A stretch of 12,359 bases of DNA from Cymbomonas tetramitiformis (Eukaryota > Chlorophyta > Pyramimonadophyceae > Pyramimonadales > Pyramimonadaceae): contig LGRX02013805.1 of NCBI GenBank assembly GCA_001247695.2, forward strand, positions 1 through 12,359, read 5' to 3'. Under the pieces are notes generated by a model, which ran no database searches, was not told where the DNA came from, and worked only from the letters and a program-made list of their open reading frames with translations. The translations under genes and the position numbers were made by a program. How positions within the stretch are numbered: position 1 is the first letter of the stretch; every line of letters starts with the position of its first letter. Positions 1 through 7,248 of the stretch are shown here, one piece after another.

Positions 1-557
1 TGCTCCTCCCCCGCGGCTTCAGCCGCCTGCACCTGGAGGCGGGCCATGCCCTTCACTGCTCTGGAGATCGCCCGGCCCCTGGCAGGCCCGGGGAACCCCA
101 TGTCCTCGTGGTAGTTGTTGATGGCGGATAGGTAGGGCTGCATGTTGGCCGCCTGCACCGTGCCCTTGTCCAGCATGTGAGCAATGTACAGCCTCACCGT
201 GGCCCCCGTTGCCGGAAGCCACTGTCTGCCCTCCGCCTCACAGAACGCCATGAAGGCCCGAGCCTTCGGCCGGTAGTTGCCCACCGTCTTGCCGCCCAAT
301 GCTGCCCCCTGCATCTGCACTGCCAGCTCAGTGAGGGAGCTGTCCCCCAACTCTCCTCTCCAGCGCTCCTGAAGCGCCGCATCCCAGCCAGTCACCTCCT
401 GCACCGCTGCCGGGAGCACCTCATACCTCTCCTTGCTCATGTCCAGGTCCTCCTTGTCACCATCCTCGTAGGCAATGTGGGTTAGGCCGTCCGACCCCGT
501 GTCACCCACGGTGCCGGTGTACCAGGCATCATCCTGGGGCCAGTACACCTTCACCAT
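1..557 (-). CDS. Partial tyrosine recombinase with N-terminal Tudor-like module (DIRS-like element, third ORF)
   Basis: Reading the minus strand from ATG at 557-555 gives 185 codons with no stop before the window edge, so the gene is truncated on the left. Residues 1-50 form a Tudor-like barrel pattern: VKVYWPQDDAWYTGTV, then HIAYEDGD with acidic follow-up and ERYEVL. Residues 60-180 are helical and fit the SAM-like core-binding domain of phage-integrase-type recombinases (KTVGNYRPKARAFMAFCEAE, then VRLYIAHMLDKGTV and PYLSAINNYHEDMGFP). The catalytic half (R...HxxR...Y) would lie outside the window. The frame is open upstream across the end of the RNase H frame, so it could also be entered by a -1 shift near 629. 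In DIRS-type elements YR integrates the circular DNA copy; I infer that role here from position after RT/RNase H. The Tudor-like call rests on pattern recognition only. Confidence 0.72.
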   Translation of the reverse strand, partial: MVKVYWPQDDAWYTGTVGDTGSDGLTHIAYEDGDKEDLDMSKERYEVLPAAVQEVTGWDAALQERWRGELGDSSLTELAVQMQGAALGGKTVGNYRPKARAFMAFCEAEGRQWLPATGATVRLYIAHMLDKGTVQAANMQPYLSAINNYHEDMGFPGPARGRAISRAVKGMARLQVQAAEAAGEE

Positions 558-625
558 GAGGCCACTCGCCAGCCCCGCCTGTGGCGCCTGCCCGGCTGCC
601 CGCCTCCCATCCTGCAGGTAATGGC

Positions 626-1837
626 TCACCGGGAGGCGGAGATGCGGAACATGATGCCGTCCCAGCTTGAGGCCCCGAGCAGCTCGGACCCTCCCAGCCG
701 GCTGGGAGTAAAGAGGTCCCTGCCCCAGGGCAAGATCACCACCTCGTCGGCCATGGCCTCCAGCTGCTGGAACCACATCTGCCCCGGCCAGTAGGGCGCC
801 ACCACCGTGGCGGCGCACTTCTCCTCCCGCAGCTTGTGCGCCACCTCGTCGAGGAGGGACCACGGGGGGTTGACCCAATTGACCTCTCCTAGCCAGGAAA
901 AGGCCAAAGAGTCCACGCCCTCGCACCCCGGGTCGTGCCACTGTGCGTAGTAGCGCGGCAGCTGGGCGGAGAGCTCCGAGGACAAGCGGTCCACGGTGTG
1001 CTGGTGCCATTCCCGCTCCGCCCACTGAAACCACCTGCGGTTCAGCCGCCAGTCGTCCAGGTCCCGGTCCCGAGACAAGCGGTCGGCCCACTCGTTTGCC
1101 TCGCTTCTGATGTACCTCGCCTGGAGCTCGATGTCGTTTAAGTCCAGCAGGATCCACAGGCGCCGCATCCGCCGCATCAGCTCCGGGTTGCGCGACGTGA
1201 AGTGCGAGAGCATAGCCACCACCGCCTGGTTGTCGCAGTAGAGGCGCGCCACCTTGCCGGTGAGCTCTCTCAGGAAGGATTGCACCGTCTTGTACACGGC
1301 CTCCAACTCCAGGTGCGTGATGTGTAGATGCCGTAGCTCGTCGGACCAGAATCCTCTTGCCGCGTGCTTGAGGTTCAGCACCCCGCCCCATGCGAACAGA
1401 GACGCGTCGGTGTGCACCTTCGCTCTCGTGGGGCTGCGCCAGATCTTGCGACCGTTCCACCGGCTCTGAGCCGGCAGCCTGAGCCACCACTCGATGTCGC
1501 TCCACGCCTGCCGTGTGAGCTTCACCTTCGCGCCCCATCCCCGCCTCGTGGAGAGCACGAAGTGGAGCTCCCTGAGATACAATCTCGCCGGAGGGACTGC
1601 CAGATACACAGACTAGCAGAGCCCCGTGAACGCTGCCAGCTTCCGAGCTGGGAGCCACCTCCGCTGTCGCGACGCCTCGCTGAGAAGCGCCTTGGACTGC
1701 AGGTGAATCTTCTGCACCCTCGCCGGTGTCACGCGGAACTGTCCCGCCTTGAGGTCCACCTCGAGCCCGAGGTGCTCCACCAGCTGCGTCGGCTCCCATT
1801 GCCCCTTTTTCTCGTTGCGCGACAATCCGAGTGTCAT
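626..1837 (-). pseudogene. RT thumb, RNase H and C-terminal NPPW domain of DIRS-like pol, interrupted by TAG
   Basis: One frame runs from 1837 to 626 and is broken only by TAG at 1615-1613. Before the stop lies the RT thumb/connection (LGLSRNEKKGQWEP, EHLGLEVDLKAGQF, LAAFTGLC). After it comes SVYLAVPPARLYLRELHF and then RNase H. Numbering the downstream part from 1609, the acidic residues sit at TDAS (Asp68), HLELEAV (Glu101), YCDNQAV (Asp126) and ANEWADRLSR (Asp176), so the active-site set looks complete. Residues 185-327 form the extra domain typical of DIRS-like pol, with VNPPW at 246-250 and VVAPYWPGQMWF at 269-280. NPPW resembles the catalytic motif of Dam-like adenine methyltransferases, and activity is uncertain. 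The TAG sits where related proteins usually have Gln, consistent with one C-to-T change. Confidence 0.85.
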
Positions 1838-2607
1838 CCAAGACCCGAGATGTCAGCTCGCGCCCTGAGCGCCTCGATCCTGCTGCTTAGCAGCAACAGG
1901 AAGTCGTCCATGTAAGGGAGCACCCGCGCCCCCTGCTGATGCTCCTCGCGGCCGCATCCTCCAGCTCGTCTGCGAACTGCCCAACGTCGTCGCACCTTGC
2001 TTCCGCTTTGCAGCTTCCGCACCTCCCGCCGATCCTCCGCGGATCTCGGAGAACGAAGGCACTCCACGAGTACCTTCATGACCTTGACGAAGATTCGTGG
2101 CGAGTCGTTCCAGCCGAAGGGAAGGGCGCCGCACTGGAATAACTCCCCCCGCACGTCGAACTGCATGTACTCCTGGAAGGCGGGGTCGATCCCCACGACA
2201 TGGTACCCGTCCCGGAGGTCGAAGCTGATGCACCAGTCGTTCGGCTTGGCGAGCCGACGCAACTTCTTGAGGGTCTCCATCTTGCACCGCGACTTCACGC
2301 AATGCGCGTTCAGCCAGCGGAAGTCCATCACAAGACGCCACTTGTTCGTCCCCGGCTTTGACACCAGGAACACTCGGGATACGTGTCGTCGCCTTCTCGC
2401 TCGCACCCATGCGCCCGTTTTGAGACACCTCTCCGTCTCTGCGGCCATCCACTCCAGCTGCGGAGGGGTGGCGTCGGCCAGAGACACTCCGTGATCGAAA
2501 GGCTTGGGCGCCTTGTCGACCCAACGCATCTTGGCCCCTTTGCTGATCCACTCCATCACCTCGGAGTTCGCGCCAGCTGCGCGCCATGCCCCCCTTCGAC
2601 TCCGCAC
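1834..2607 (-). pseudogene. Reverse transcriptase palm/fingers of DIRS-like pol
   Basis: The protein contains the RT order of motifs: fingers with KPGTNKWRLVMDFRWLN (84-100), palm motif A SFDLRDGYH with Asp130, motif B LPFGWNDSP (162-170) and motif C YMDD (232-235). Upstream, SEVMEWISKGAKMRWVDKAP is the usual lead-in of DIRS-type RT. It ends shortly after YMDD at a TGA (1836-1834), while the rest of pol continues in another frame, so a frameshift lies near 1834-1855. Residues 203-225 are an arginine-rich stretch that looks unlike protein; the same DNA in another frame gives the more natural VGQFADELEDAAARSIS, suggesting two compensating indels. No ATG start is evident: position 2607 is GTG, and the frame stays open up to 2724 inside gag. 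Expression as a gag-pol fusion by -1 shift is therefore likely. Confidence 0.87.
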
Positions 2608-2684
2608 CCTTTCCTGTAGGGTGGGCTCTTTCCGTTGGACGCCCCGAGGGGCGGAAGGCGTCCAACCTTTCCGTGATCGGAAAG

Positions 2685-3593
2685 TTAGGTCTGGGCTTGG
2701 GCGCCTCGCCCAAGCCCTGACCCTTTACCTCCCTTGCCGCTGCCGCGGCCACCTTCACCTTTTCCAGCGCCTTTGCCCTTGCCTGCTTGACGGTCACGAA
2801 AAGTCGAAACTTTGGCGCTGGCCTTGGCGTGCGTGTTCATCACTGCCTTCGCCTTCGTGGTGTCGAATTCCTTCAACCACTTCGTGAGCACTGAGTCGCT
2901 CACCAACCCGTCGCTGCCTGCGTACACCTTCTCCTCGATGAAGGCCAACTTCGCCCGCAACGCCTCAGCTCCGCCGTGCGACGTTGCATCAGACTCCATG
3001 CTCGCTCTGAGCTGCAACATGGTGTAACGGTTGTTCAAGAGCGAAAAAACGCCCTTAAACGTGTTGTGCGCTGCGAAAACGCGCTCACTCAATTCCTCCA
3101 CCGTTGGGGGATCCTTTTCATCTTGACACCAGTCCAGGGTCACCTCGGAAAACGCAATCGCATCGTGCATGTACGACAGCGCAGGGGCAAGCACCAACTG
3201 CTCGTAACGCATGGACGAGTTGGTGCGTTTGGAGAGGGCGTCGTAGGTCTTGTCGTTGTACAGGTCGTACATTTGCGGCATGTCCGTCTCCAATGTTGCA
3301 GGTCTCGCAGGGAACGGATTCCCTTCAACGTGTGGAACATACGGGAGCTTTTTTAATGCCTCCAACTCCGCGTCTCCGCTCTGAGCGGAACCACTAGCCT
3401 GCGAAGCGGCTTTCGCTGCCGCCTCCTCCGCGACTTCAACTCTCGCTGCGAGAGTCTCCATCTGCTTCATCATGAGCTTCATCATTTCGCCCTGTTGCTC
3501 CAACTGGACTTCCATCCCGGACTTCGCAGCCGGTTGTCCAGCCGCGCCAGCATTGTTCTCCGACGCGCCTTGCTCACCTTCTTGATCGCCCAT
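2685..3593 (-). CDS. Gag-like protein of DIRS-like retrotransposon (302 aa)
   Basis: This is an intact ATG-to-TAA frame placed directly upstream of RT. Residues 1-25 are Gly/Ala/Gln-rich and probably disordered. Residues 27-65 form a coiled-coil-like segment (MEVQLEQQGEMMKLMMKQ, then LAARVEVAEEAAAKAA) that could drive oligomerisation. Residues 85-265 are a mixed, mostly helical body without a domain I recognise. The C-terminus from about 270 is a basic Gly/Lys/Arg tail (GKGKGAGKGEGGRGSGKGGK) that could bind nucleic acid. There is no CCHC zinc knuckle, unlike many gag proteins. The call rests mainly on position, coiled coil and basic tail; sequence-level homology could not be tested. It overlaps the open RT frame by about 40 nt in the -1 register, but I see no canonical heptamer slip site there. 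Confidence 0.75.
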   Translation of the reverse strand: MGDQEGEQGASENNAGAAGQPAAKSGMEVQLEQQGEMMKLMMKQMETLAARVEVAEEAAAKAASQASGSAQSGDAELEALKKLPYVPHVEGNPFPARPATLETDMPQMYDLYNDKTYDALSKRTNSSMRYEQLVLAPALSYMHDAIAFSEVTLDWCQDEKDPPTVEELSERVFAAHNTFKGVFSLLNNRYTMLQLRASMESDATSHGGAEALRAKLAFIEEKVYAGSDGLVSDSVLTKWLKEFDTTKAKAVMNTHAKASAKVSTFRDRQAGKGKGAGKGEGGRGSGKGGKGSGLGRGAQAQT

Positions 3594-3881
3594 TGTAGTA
3601 AGTCGTCAAGGGTTTAAACTTCCACAGTAACGTTAAAATGTGGGGTAATTTTTTTTTTGCAGTGTGTCGCACTAAGAATTTCCCCGCGAGGAAAAATTTC
3701 TTGTGAAGTTCTTTTGCGAAGGCAAAAGAACAGAGCTGCGGATTCCCACGGGCGGGACTCCTAAATACTGTCGTGTGTAAAGCCTTTAGATCTAACTCAG
3801 CTGCTGATTTTGATCTAACGGCTCAGGAAACTCTGATCGATCTACCGGCACAGAAACCTCTAAAACTCCGCAGGCTCCAAT
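3594..3881 (-). other. Leader / possible terminal region of the DIRS-like element
   Basis: These 288 bases lie between the gag ATG and the decayed recombinase remnant. They contain no convincing ORF. They hold a ten-T run (plus strand near 3650), a strong hairpin (3708-3731), and an imperfect duplication of a gatctaac...ctcag motif near 3788-3827. If the element has a terminal repeat on this side it should lie here, but the partner end is outside the window, so this is inferred from position. Confidence 0.4.
3708..3731. repeat. Perfect 10-bp hairpin in gag leader
   Basis: GTTCTTTTGC at 3708-3717 pairs with GCAAAAGAAC at 3722-3731 around the loop GAAG. It lies about 115 bases upstream of the gag ATG and would form in the element's RNA. 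Its role is unknown. Confidence 0.75.
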
Positions 3882-4575
3882 TTAACCAAAATTCATTACA
3901 CTATACATTCTTGCAATCATGTACGGTGTAACTGCAATCCTGCCTCTCGACTTCCACTGAAAAGCCTGGCTCCCCGGCTCAGCCGGCACTCTCTCAAAGC
4001 AGTTCACTGCTGCCTTTCTAGGGCACAACGAGCCACCAATTGCCTTCATGGCTACCACATGAGACCTCTCATGGAACTGAATCACCCTGGAGAACACCAG
4101 TCTCACCCAATGCCACCCACATTGTGTCTCCATTCATCTCAAAGTCTCTCCTCCGGAGGACCCTCCTAACATTAAAGGCATTCATTTTGCCCACACACGC
4201 TTTGTCTTTCTAAGCGAGCACAACAAGGCAGTCAGCGTGGCCGCCCACAAGGTGACCATGTTACAATCACTGACATCCACCGCAACATACATTTTAGCTA
4301 GCATAGACAGTGTAATGGCTTCCGCACCACATCATTACCCGGCAGTCTCTTCAGACCTCTCAGAGTCTGTGCTAATCTGTAGCGGTGGCTAACCGGCACT
4401 CAGCTCTCCGAGCATTCTAGGTATAGCCTTCTCATAATAGCCGTGTAGGCTTACATTGTTGCAACCTTGCAAGTCTTCGACTGGAAGACATAAAACCTTG
4501 CTAGGTCATCATCTGACACCGGAACTACCGGTCCTTCTCCGAAGGTTAGCATAAATCTGACAAAGGCTCTCCGGC
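3882..4575 (-). pseudogene. Decayed YR of older DIRS-like element, copy 1
   Basis: Minus-strand reading across several frames gives pieces of a YR: RAFVRFMLTFGEGPVVPV, then FYVFQSKTCKVA, then AYTAIMRRLYLEC (core-binding domain), LAQTLRGLKRLPGNDVVRKP, SMLAKMYVAVDVSD, TLWAATLTALLCSLRKT (the RK here is the expected first catalytic Arg region), then VRLVFSRVIQFHERSHVV and GGSLCPRKA near the C-terminal half. Stops and frame changes occur throughout, for example TGA after YLECSES and TAG soon after RKPL, so it cannot be functional. It is homologous to the pieces at 4602-4898 and 7815-8110: the 80 bases at 4021-4100 match 4727-4806 at about 90% by my count. It directly follows copy 2 on the minus strand, as a tandem duplicate. 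Confidence 0.7.
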
Positions 4576-4601
4576 CCTTCAGCCACAACACACCATGCGT
4601 C

Positions 4602-4898
4602 ATGGGCACAACCTTGCCTCTCAACTTCCATAGAAAAGCCGGGATCTCCGGCTCCGCTCTCCGGCTCCGCCGGTACTCTCCGGCTCAGCCAGTACTTTCC
4701 AAAACCAGTCCCGCACTAATTTCTTGGGGCACAACAAGCCACCGGTTGCCTTCATGGCTACCACATGAGTCCTCTCATGGAACTGCCTAACCTTGGAGAA
4801 CACCAGTCTCACCTAGACTGTCTCCTTTCTTACAACCAAATCTTTCCTGCTTACCACCCTGCTTACATTGAAGGAATCAACCTTGCTCACACGAACAT
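4602..4898 (-). pseudogene. Decayed YR C-terminal half, copy 2
   Basis: Minus-strand translation gives NVRVSKVDSFNVSRVVSRKD from near 4896, then after a stop VRLVFSKVRQFHERTHVVAM and KATGGLLCPKKLVRDWF with KVLAEPES. These align with the C-terminal half of copy 1 (3882-4130) and start just after the catalytic-Arg segment. A short tandem expansion of a tccggctc-type motif sits at about 4648-4690. Its 5' part is missing here but matches what is present at 7815-8110, so the two are probably halves of one gene split by later DNA. Confidence 0.68.
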
Positions 4899-4901
4899 TG
4901 T

Positions 4902-5796
4902 TGTTGCTTTCAGTATGTTGGTAGATGCACAGCACGGTGAAGCTAGAGTTTTTTTTTTGTTGCTTTCAGTATGCTGGTGGATGCACAGCACGGTGAAGTT
5001 GGAGTTTTTTTTTGTTGCTTTCGGTAAAAATTTGGTAGATGCACGGCACGGGGGGTGGGTTTTTGTTGCTTTCGGTATCTTTGGTGGATGCCCACGGGAA
5101 GCTAGAGTTTTTTGTTGCTTTCGATATCTTGGTAGATGCACAGCACGGTGAAGCTAGAGTTTTTTTTTGTTGCTTTCAGTATGCTGGTGGATGCACAGCA
5201 CGGGGAAGCTAGAGTTTTTTTTTGTTGCTTTCAGTACAGTAATCACTCACCTTTAAGAAAACAGGAAATTAACGCCAGCGTATTTTTACATAGAGTTATT
5301 AAATATGGGGGCGATGTATTAAATATGACGGAGTTTTGAAAAACGCTGGCTGTTTCCTTAACGTCGAGTTTCCTTAACGGTGAGTGATTACTGTATGCTG
5401 GTAGATGCACAGCACGGTGAAGCTAGAGTTTTTTTTTGTTGCTTTCAGTATGCTGGTGGATGCACAGCACGGGGAAGCTAGAGTTTTTTTTTGTTGCTTT
5501 CAGTAAGGTGGTAGATGCACGGCACGGTGGAGCTAGAGTTTTTTGTTGCTTTCGTGGTGGTGGATGCACGGCACGGTGAAGGCTGGGTTTTTGTTGCTTT
5601 GTTGGCGGTAGATGCACGAGCACGGTGGGTGGGTTTTTGTTGCTCGGTATCTTGGTAGATGCACAGCACGGTGAAGCTAGAGTTTTTTTTTGTTGCTTTC
5701 AGTATGCTGGTGGATGCACAACACGGTGAAGCTAGAGTTTTTTTTTGTTGCTTTCAGTAAGCTGGTAGATGCACAGCACAGGCATGCAAGCTAGAG
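4902..5796. repeat. 46-56 bp T-tract minisatellite, about 14 units
   Basis: About 14 head-to-tail units follow the pattern GTTGCTTTCAGTATGCTG, then GTGGATGCACAGCACGGTG, then AAGCTAGAG and a run of 5-10 T. Units differ by substitutions and small indels: variants with ggtgggttttt occur at about 5051 and 5630, and gtatcttgg at about 5125 and 5648. The pattern of variants repeats, suggesting segmental duplication. The last unit degenerates at about 5770-5796. The array is interrupted at 5237-5393 by a MITE. Frames across it are not convincing as protein. Confidence 0.93.
5237..5393. mobile_element. 157-bp MITE, Tc1/mariner (Stowaway-like) type, TA target duplication
   Basis: The ends are perfect 15-bp inverted repeats: CAGTAATCACTCACC at 5237-5251 and its complement at 5379-5393. 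Imperfect pairing continues inward to about 45-50 bp, including CGCCAGCG against CGCTGGC. It is flanked by TA on both sides (5235-5236 and 5394-5395). Neighbouring minisatellite units carry the uninterrupted site ttcagTAtgctgg, which acts as an empty-site control. No coding capacity; it would need a transposase from elsewhere. A TA duplication and CAGT ends fit the Tc1/mariner superfamily. Confidence 0.9.
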
Positions 5797-6115
5797 CAAG
5801 CAAATATACGTCGCAAATATTTATCTAACATATTTCAAAGGTTCACTTCCTAAAAAGACACAGGTTGCTTGCCTTGGTGGCTACGCATGGACTGAGCCAC
5901 TCGCCGTAACGCCTGAAAACCCAAAACCCGGAGCGTTACTTGCATGTTAAATACAACCTTACAACACCAACATACGAAATAAACGTTTGCGCATCAAGCA
6001 AGTACAGAGATACAACGAATATCGTCCAATCTAAACAATATCACGAGTATGACTTGCGACATAAGCGCCTCACACAGCTTGCAGATGTACAAAGGCACGC
6101 GTCTCACCTTTTGGT

Positions 6116-6880
6116 TCACGCATGCACGTCTTCCTCGGTGAGGGTGTCGAAGTCCGGACCGTAGTAAAGCAACAGCTCAACCGGTTCATCCTTGACCACC
6201 ACTTCCTTGCAAAATTCGACGATAAGCAAGTCCAAGCACTGCAACGGGTCCCACGTACGCAAGCGCACGTTTGCACTCGCTTGCACGGGAGTATGGTTGA
6301 TGAAACGTGTCTGCAACAAAAAAAAACTCAACACTCCTTGTCGACCGAAGCAATCAAAAAAAGTAGAGTGTTGACGTTTGCGCATCAACCCACCAGGTTT
6401 CCAGTATCCACGGAGTCGATGTACACGCCTTTGCGAACCTCGGCCTGGTAGCCGGACGTGATGGACACCTTCTTCCTCGCCGGGCCCATGTACAACCCCA
6501 GTACGTCGCCACTCTTCTGCACCGTTTGCTTTCCGGGGACAGGCACGGCTGCGAGCCCTAAACCCTCTATCGGATCTTTGGTGATTCCGCACGGGACGGT
6601 CAACGCGCCTCTCAAACTCAGTAAAGGCATACTGCCAACGGTGAAAAAACGGTTTTGCTTCTCGTTCAGCGCATGGAGTCCGCGACTTCGGATAAACTCG
6701 TACAAGCTCTGCTCACGAGACCGCTTCTTGGTCGTGGAGTGCAATATGCTCAAATCGTTATTATCGAAGTCCGCTTTGTGCCAGTAGAGGAAACGGTTGA
6801 GCGGATGCACGCACGGAAGTGGCACGCCGTCCCTTAGGCGGAAGTGGGCGGCGTGCCACTTCCTGCGTGCATCGCTCAGC
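6116..6880 (-). CDS. SET-domain protein, probable lysine methyltransferase-like, at least two exons
   Basis: Exon pieces are 6880-6394 and 6310-6116, joined by removal of an 83-bp intron (6393-6311), with stop TGA at 6118-6116. The spliced protein carries SET landmarks in order: DPIEGLGLAAVPVPG (strand entry, normally GxGLFA), VLGLYMG (YxG), YIDSVDTGNL joined directly to TRFINHT (the DxxxGNxxRFxNH motif, assembled only by splicing), ASANVRLRTWDP, then IVEFCKEVVVKDEPVELLLYYG and PDF (the GEELxxDYG region). NH and the terminal YYG are present. The cysteines of a post-SET zinc site are not seen, and the substrate is unknown. Residues before SET (FLYWHKADFDNNDLS, SLYEFIRSRGLHAL) are not recognised. 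No ATG opens the first exon, so at least one exon lies upstream. SET proteins usually use S-adenosylmethionine to methylate lysine, often on histones; activity here is inferred. Confidence 0.72.
6311..6393 (-). other. Spliceosomal intron (83 bp) in the SET gene
   Basis: On the minus strand it begins GTGGGTTGATG and ends with nine T followed by GTTGCAG. Removal joins codon CTG (6396-6394) to ACA (6310-6308), restores the frame and builds GNL-TRFINH. Unspliced reading hits TGA at once. It contains a 9-bp hairpin: TCAACACTC at plus 6328-6336 pairs with GAGTGTTGA at 6366-6374. Confidence 0.85.
6804..6873. repeat. 25-bp near-perfect inverted repeat inside the SET gene 5' exon
   Basis: Bases 6804-6829 pair with 6849-6873 around a 19-base loop, with a single extra base in the left arm. 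Core: GGAAGTGGCACGCCG (6815-6829) against CGGCGTGCCACTTCC (6849-6863). The transcript would form a long hairpin close to the predicted acceptor at 6881. Confidence 0.9.
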
Positions 6881-7248
6881 CTGCGGCACAGCGACGACTA
6901 ATAGGCAGCATGTACACTCCGCGACCAGCTAAACGGCGGCTGTCGCTATCGAAGTAGGAACCTGGCGAGCAGCAAGCATTTTCGTTGGCGACTATGCCTT
7001 TCTTGGCCCGAGCGTTGTTTGGAGGCTCACTGGAAATCGCCGAGATCGATAGTACGATGTCCCGGTAATATTTTCAAATGGGCGTGCTGAAGTTGTGCAG
7101 CGAAGAAGAAGGTGTCCGCTCGCGTCGACTGCGGCGGCGTTGCAAGCGTACGCCGGCTCGTGTCTTGAGCACGGTGGTGATAAGCAGCGTCAGCATACTT
7201 TTGATTATGATGGCAGAGTGTTGAGTTTTTACATTGCCGAACGCTCAT
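6881..7248 (-). other. Candidate upstream exon and 150-bp intron of the SET gene
   Basis: A GT donor at 7030 (CA|GTGAGC) and an acceptor ending GCCGCAG at 6881 would delete 150 bp. This keeps frame and joins GDF-Q to LSDARRKW. The upstream piece would include HLKILPGHRTIDLGDFQ, with a possible further acceptor (ACAACTTCAG, near 7090) or a start at ATG 7248. A second donor-like GTAAAAACTCAACACTCT near 7233 shares TCAACACTCT with the sure intron. The signals are plausible but there is no domain to confirm the protein. Confidence 0.4.

Larger units (their letters stand above)
1..3593 (-). mobile_element. DIRS-like tyrosine-recombinase retrotransposon, left end outside window, damaged
   Basis: Minus-strand order is gag-like ORF, RT, RNase H with NPPW domain, then a YR-type ORF. 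This combination, without an aspartic protease or DDE integrase, defines the DIRS/Ngaro/PAT superfamily. Coding parts are GC-rich, unlike the neighbouring AT-richer DNA. The reading frames overlap and shift: gag to RT by -1, RT to RNase H by frame change, RNase H to YR by -1. At least one nonsense codon (1613-1615) interrupts pol, so this copy is probably not autonomous. Terminal repeats could not be identified because the left end is missing and the right boundary (somewhere in 3594-3890) is not obvious. Confidence 0.82.

Noticed and set aside
177..485. 102-codon plus frame
   Set aside because: Antisense to the YR ORF, no motifs.
1364..1915. 183-codon plus frame
   Set aside because: Antisense to clear RNase H/RT sequence; Pro/Arg-rich composition typical of a GC shadow.
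1853..2797. 314-codon minus frame overlapping gag and RT
   Set aside because: It lacks RT motifs across the palm region that the neighbouring frame encodes; it is a GC-rich overlapping frame, although its start may be part of the gag-RT junction.
4380..4545. tRNA or small RNA gene suggested by a repeated conserved block
   Set aside because: The conservation with 7904-8070 is explained by two decayed copies of the recombinase gene.
4902..5796. CRISPR-like or coding repeat array
   Set aside because: No constant-length repeat/spacer split; frames are interrupted and low in complexity, so a minisatellite fits.
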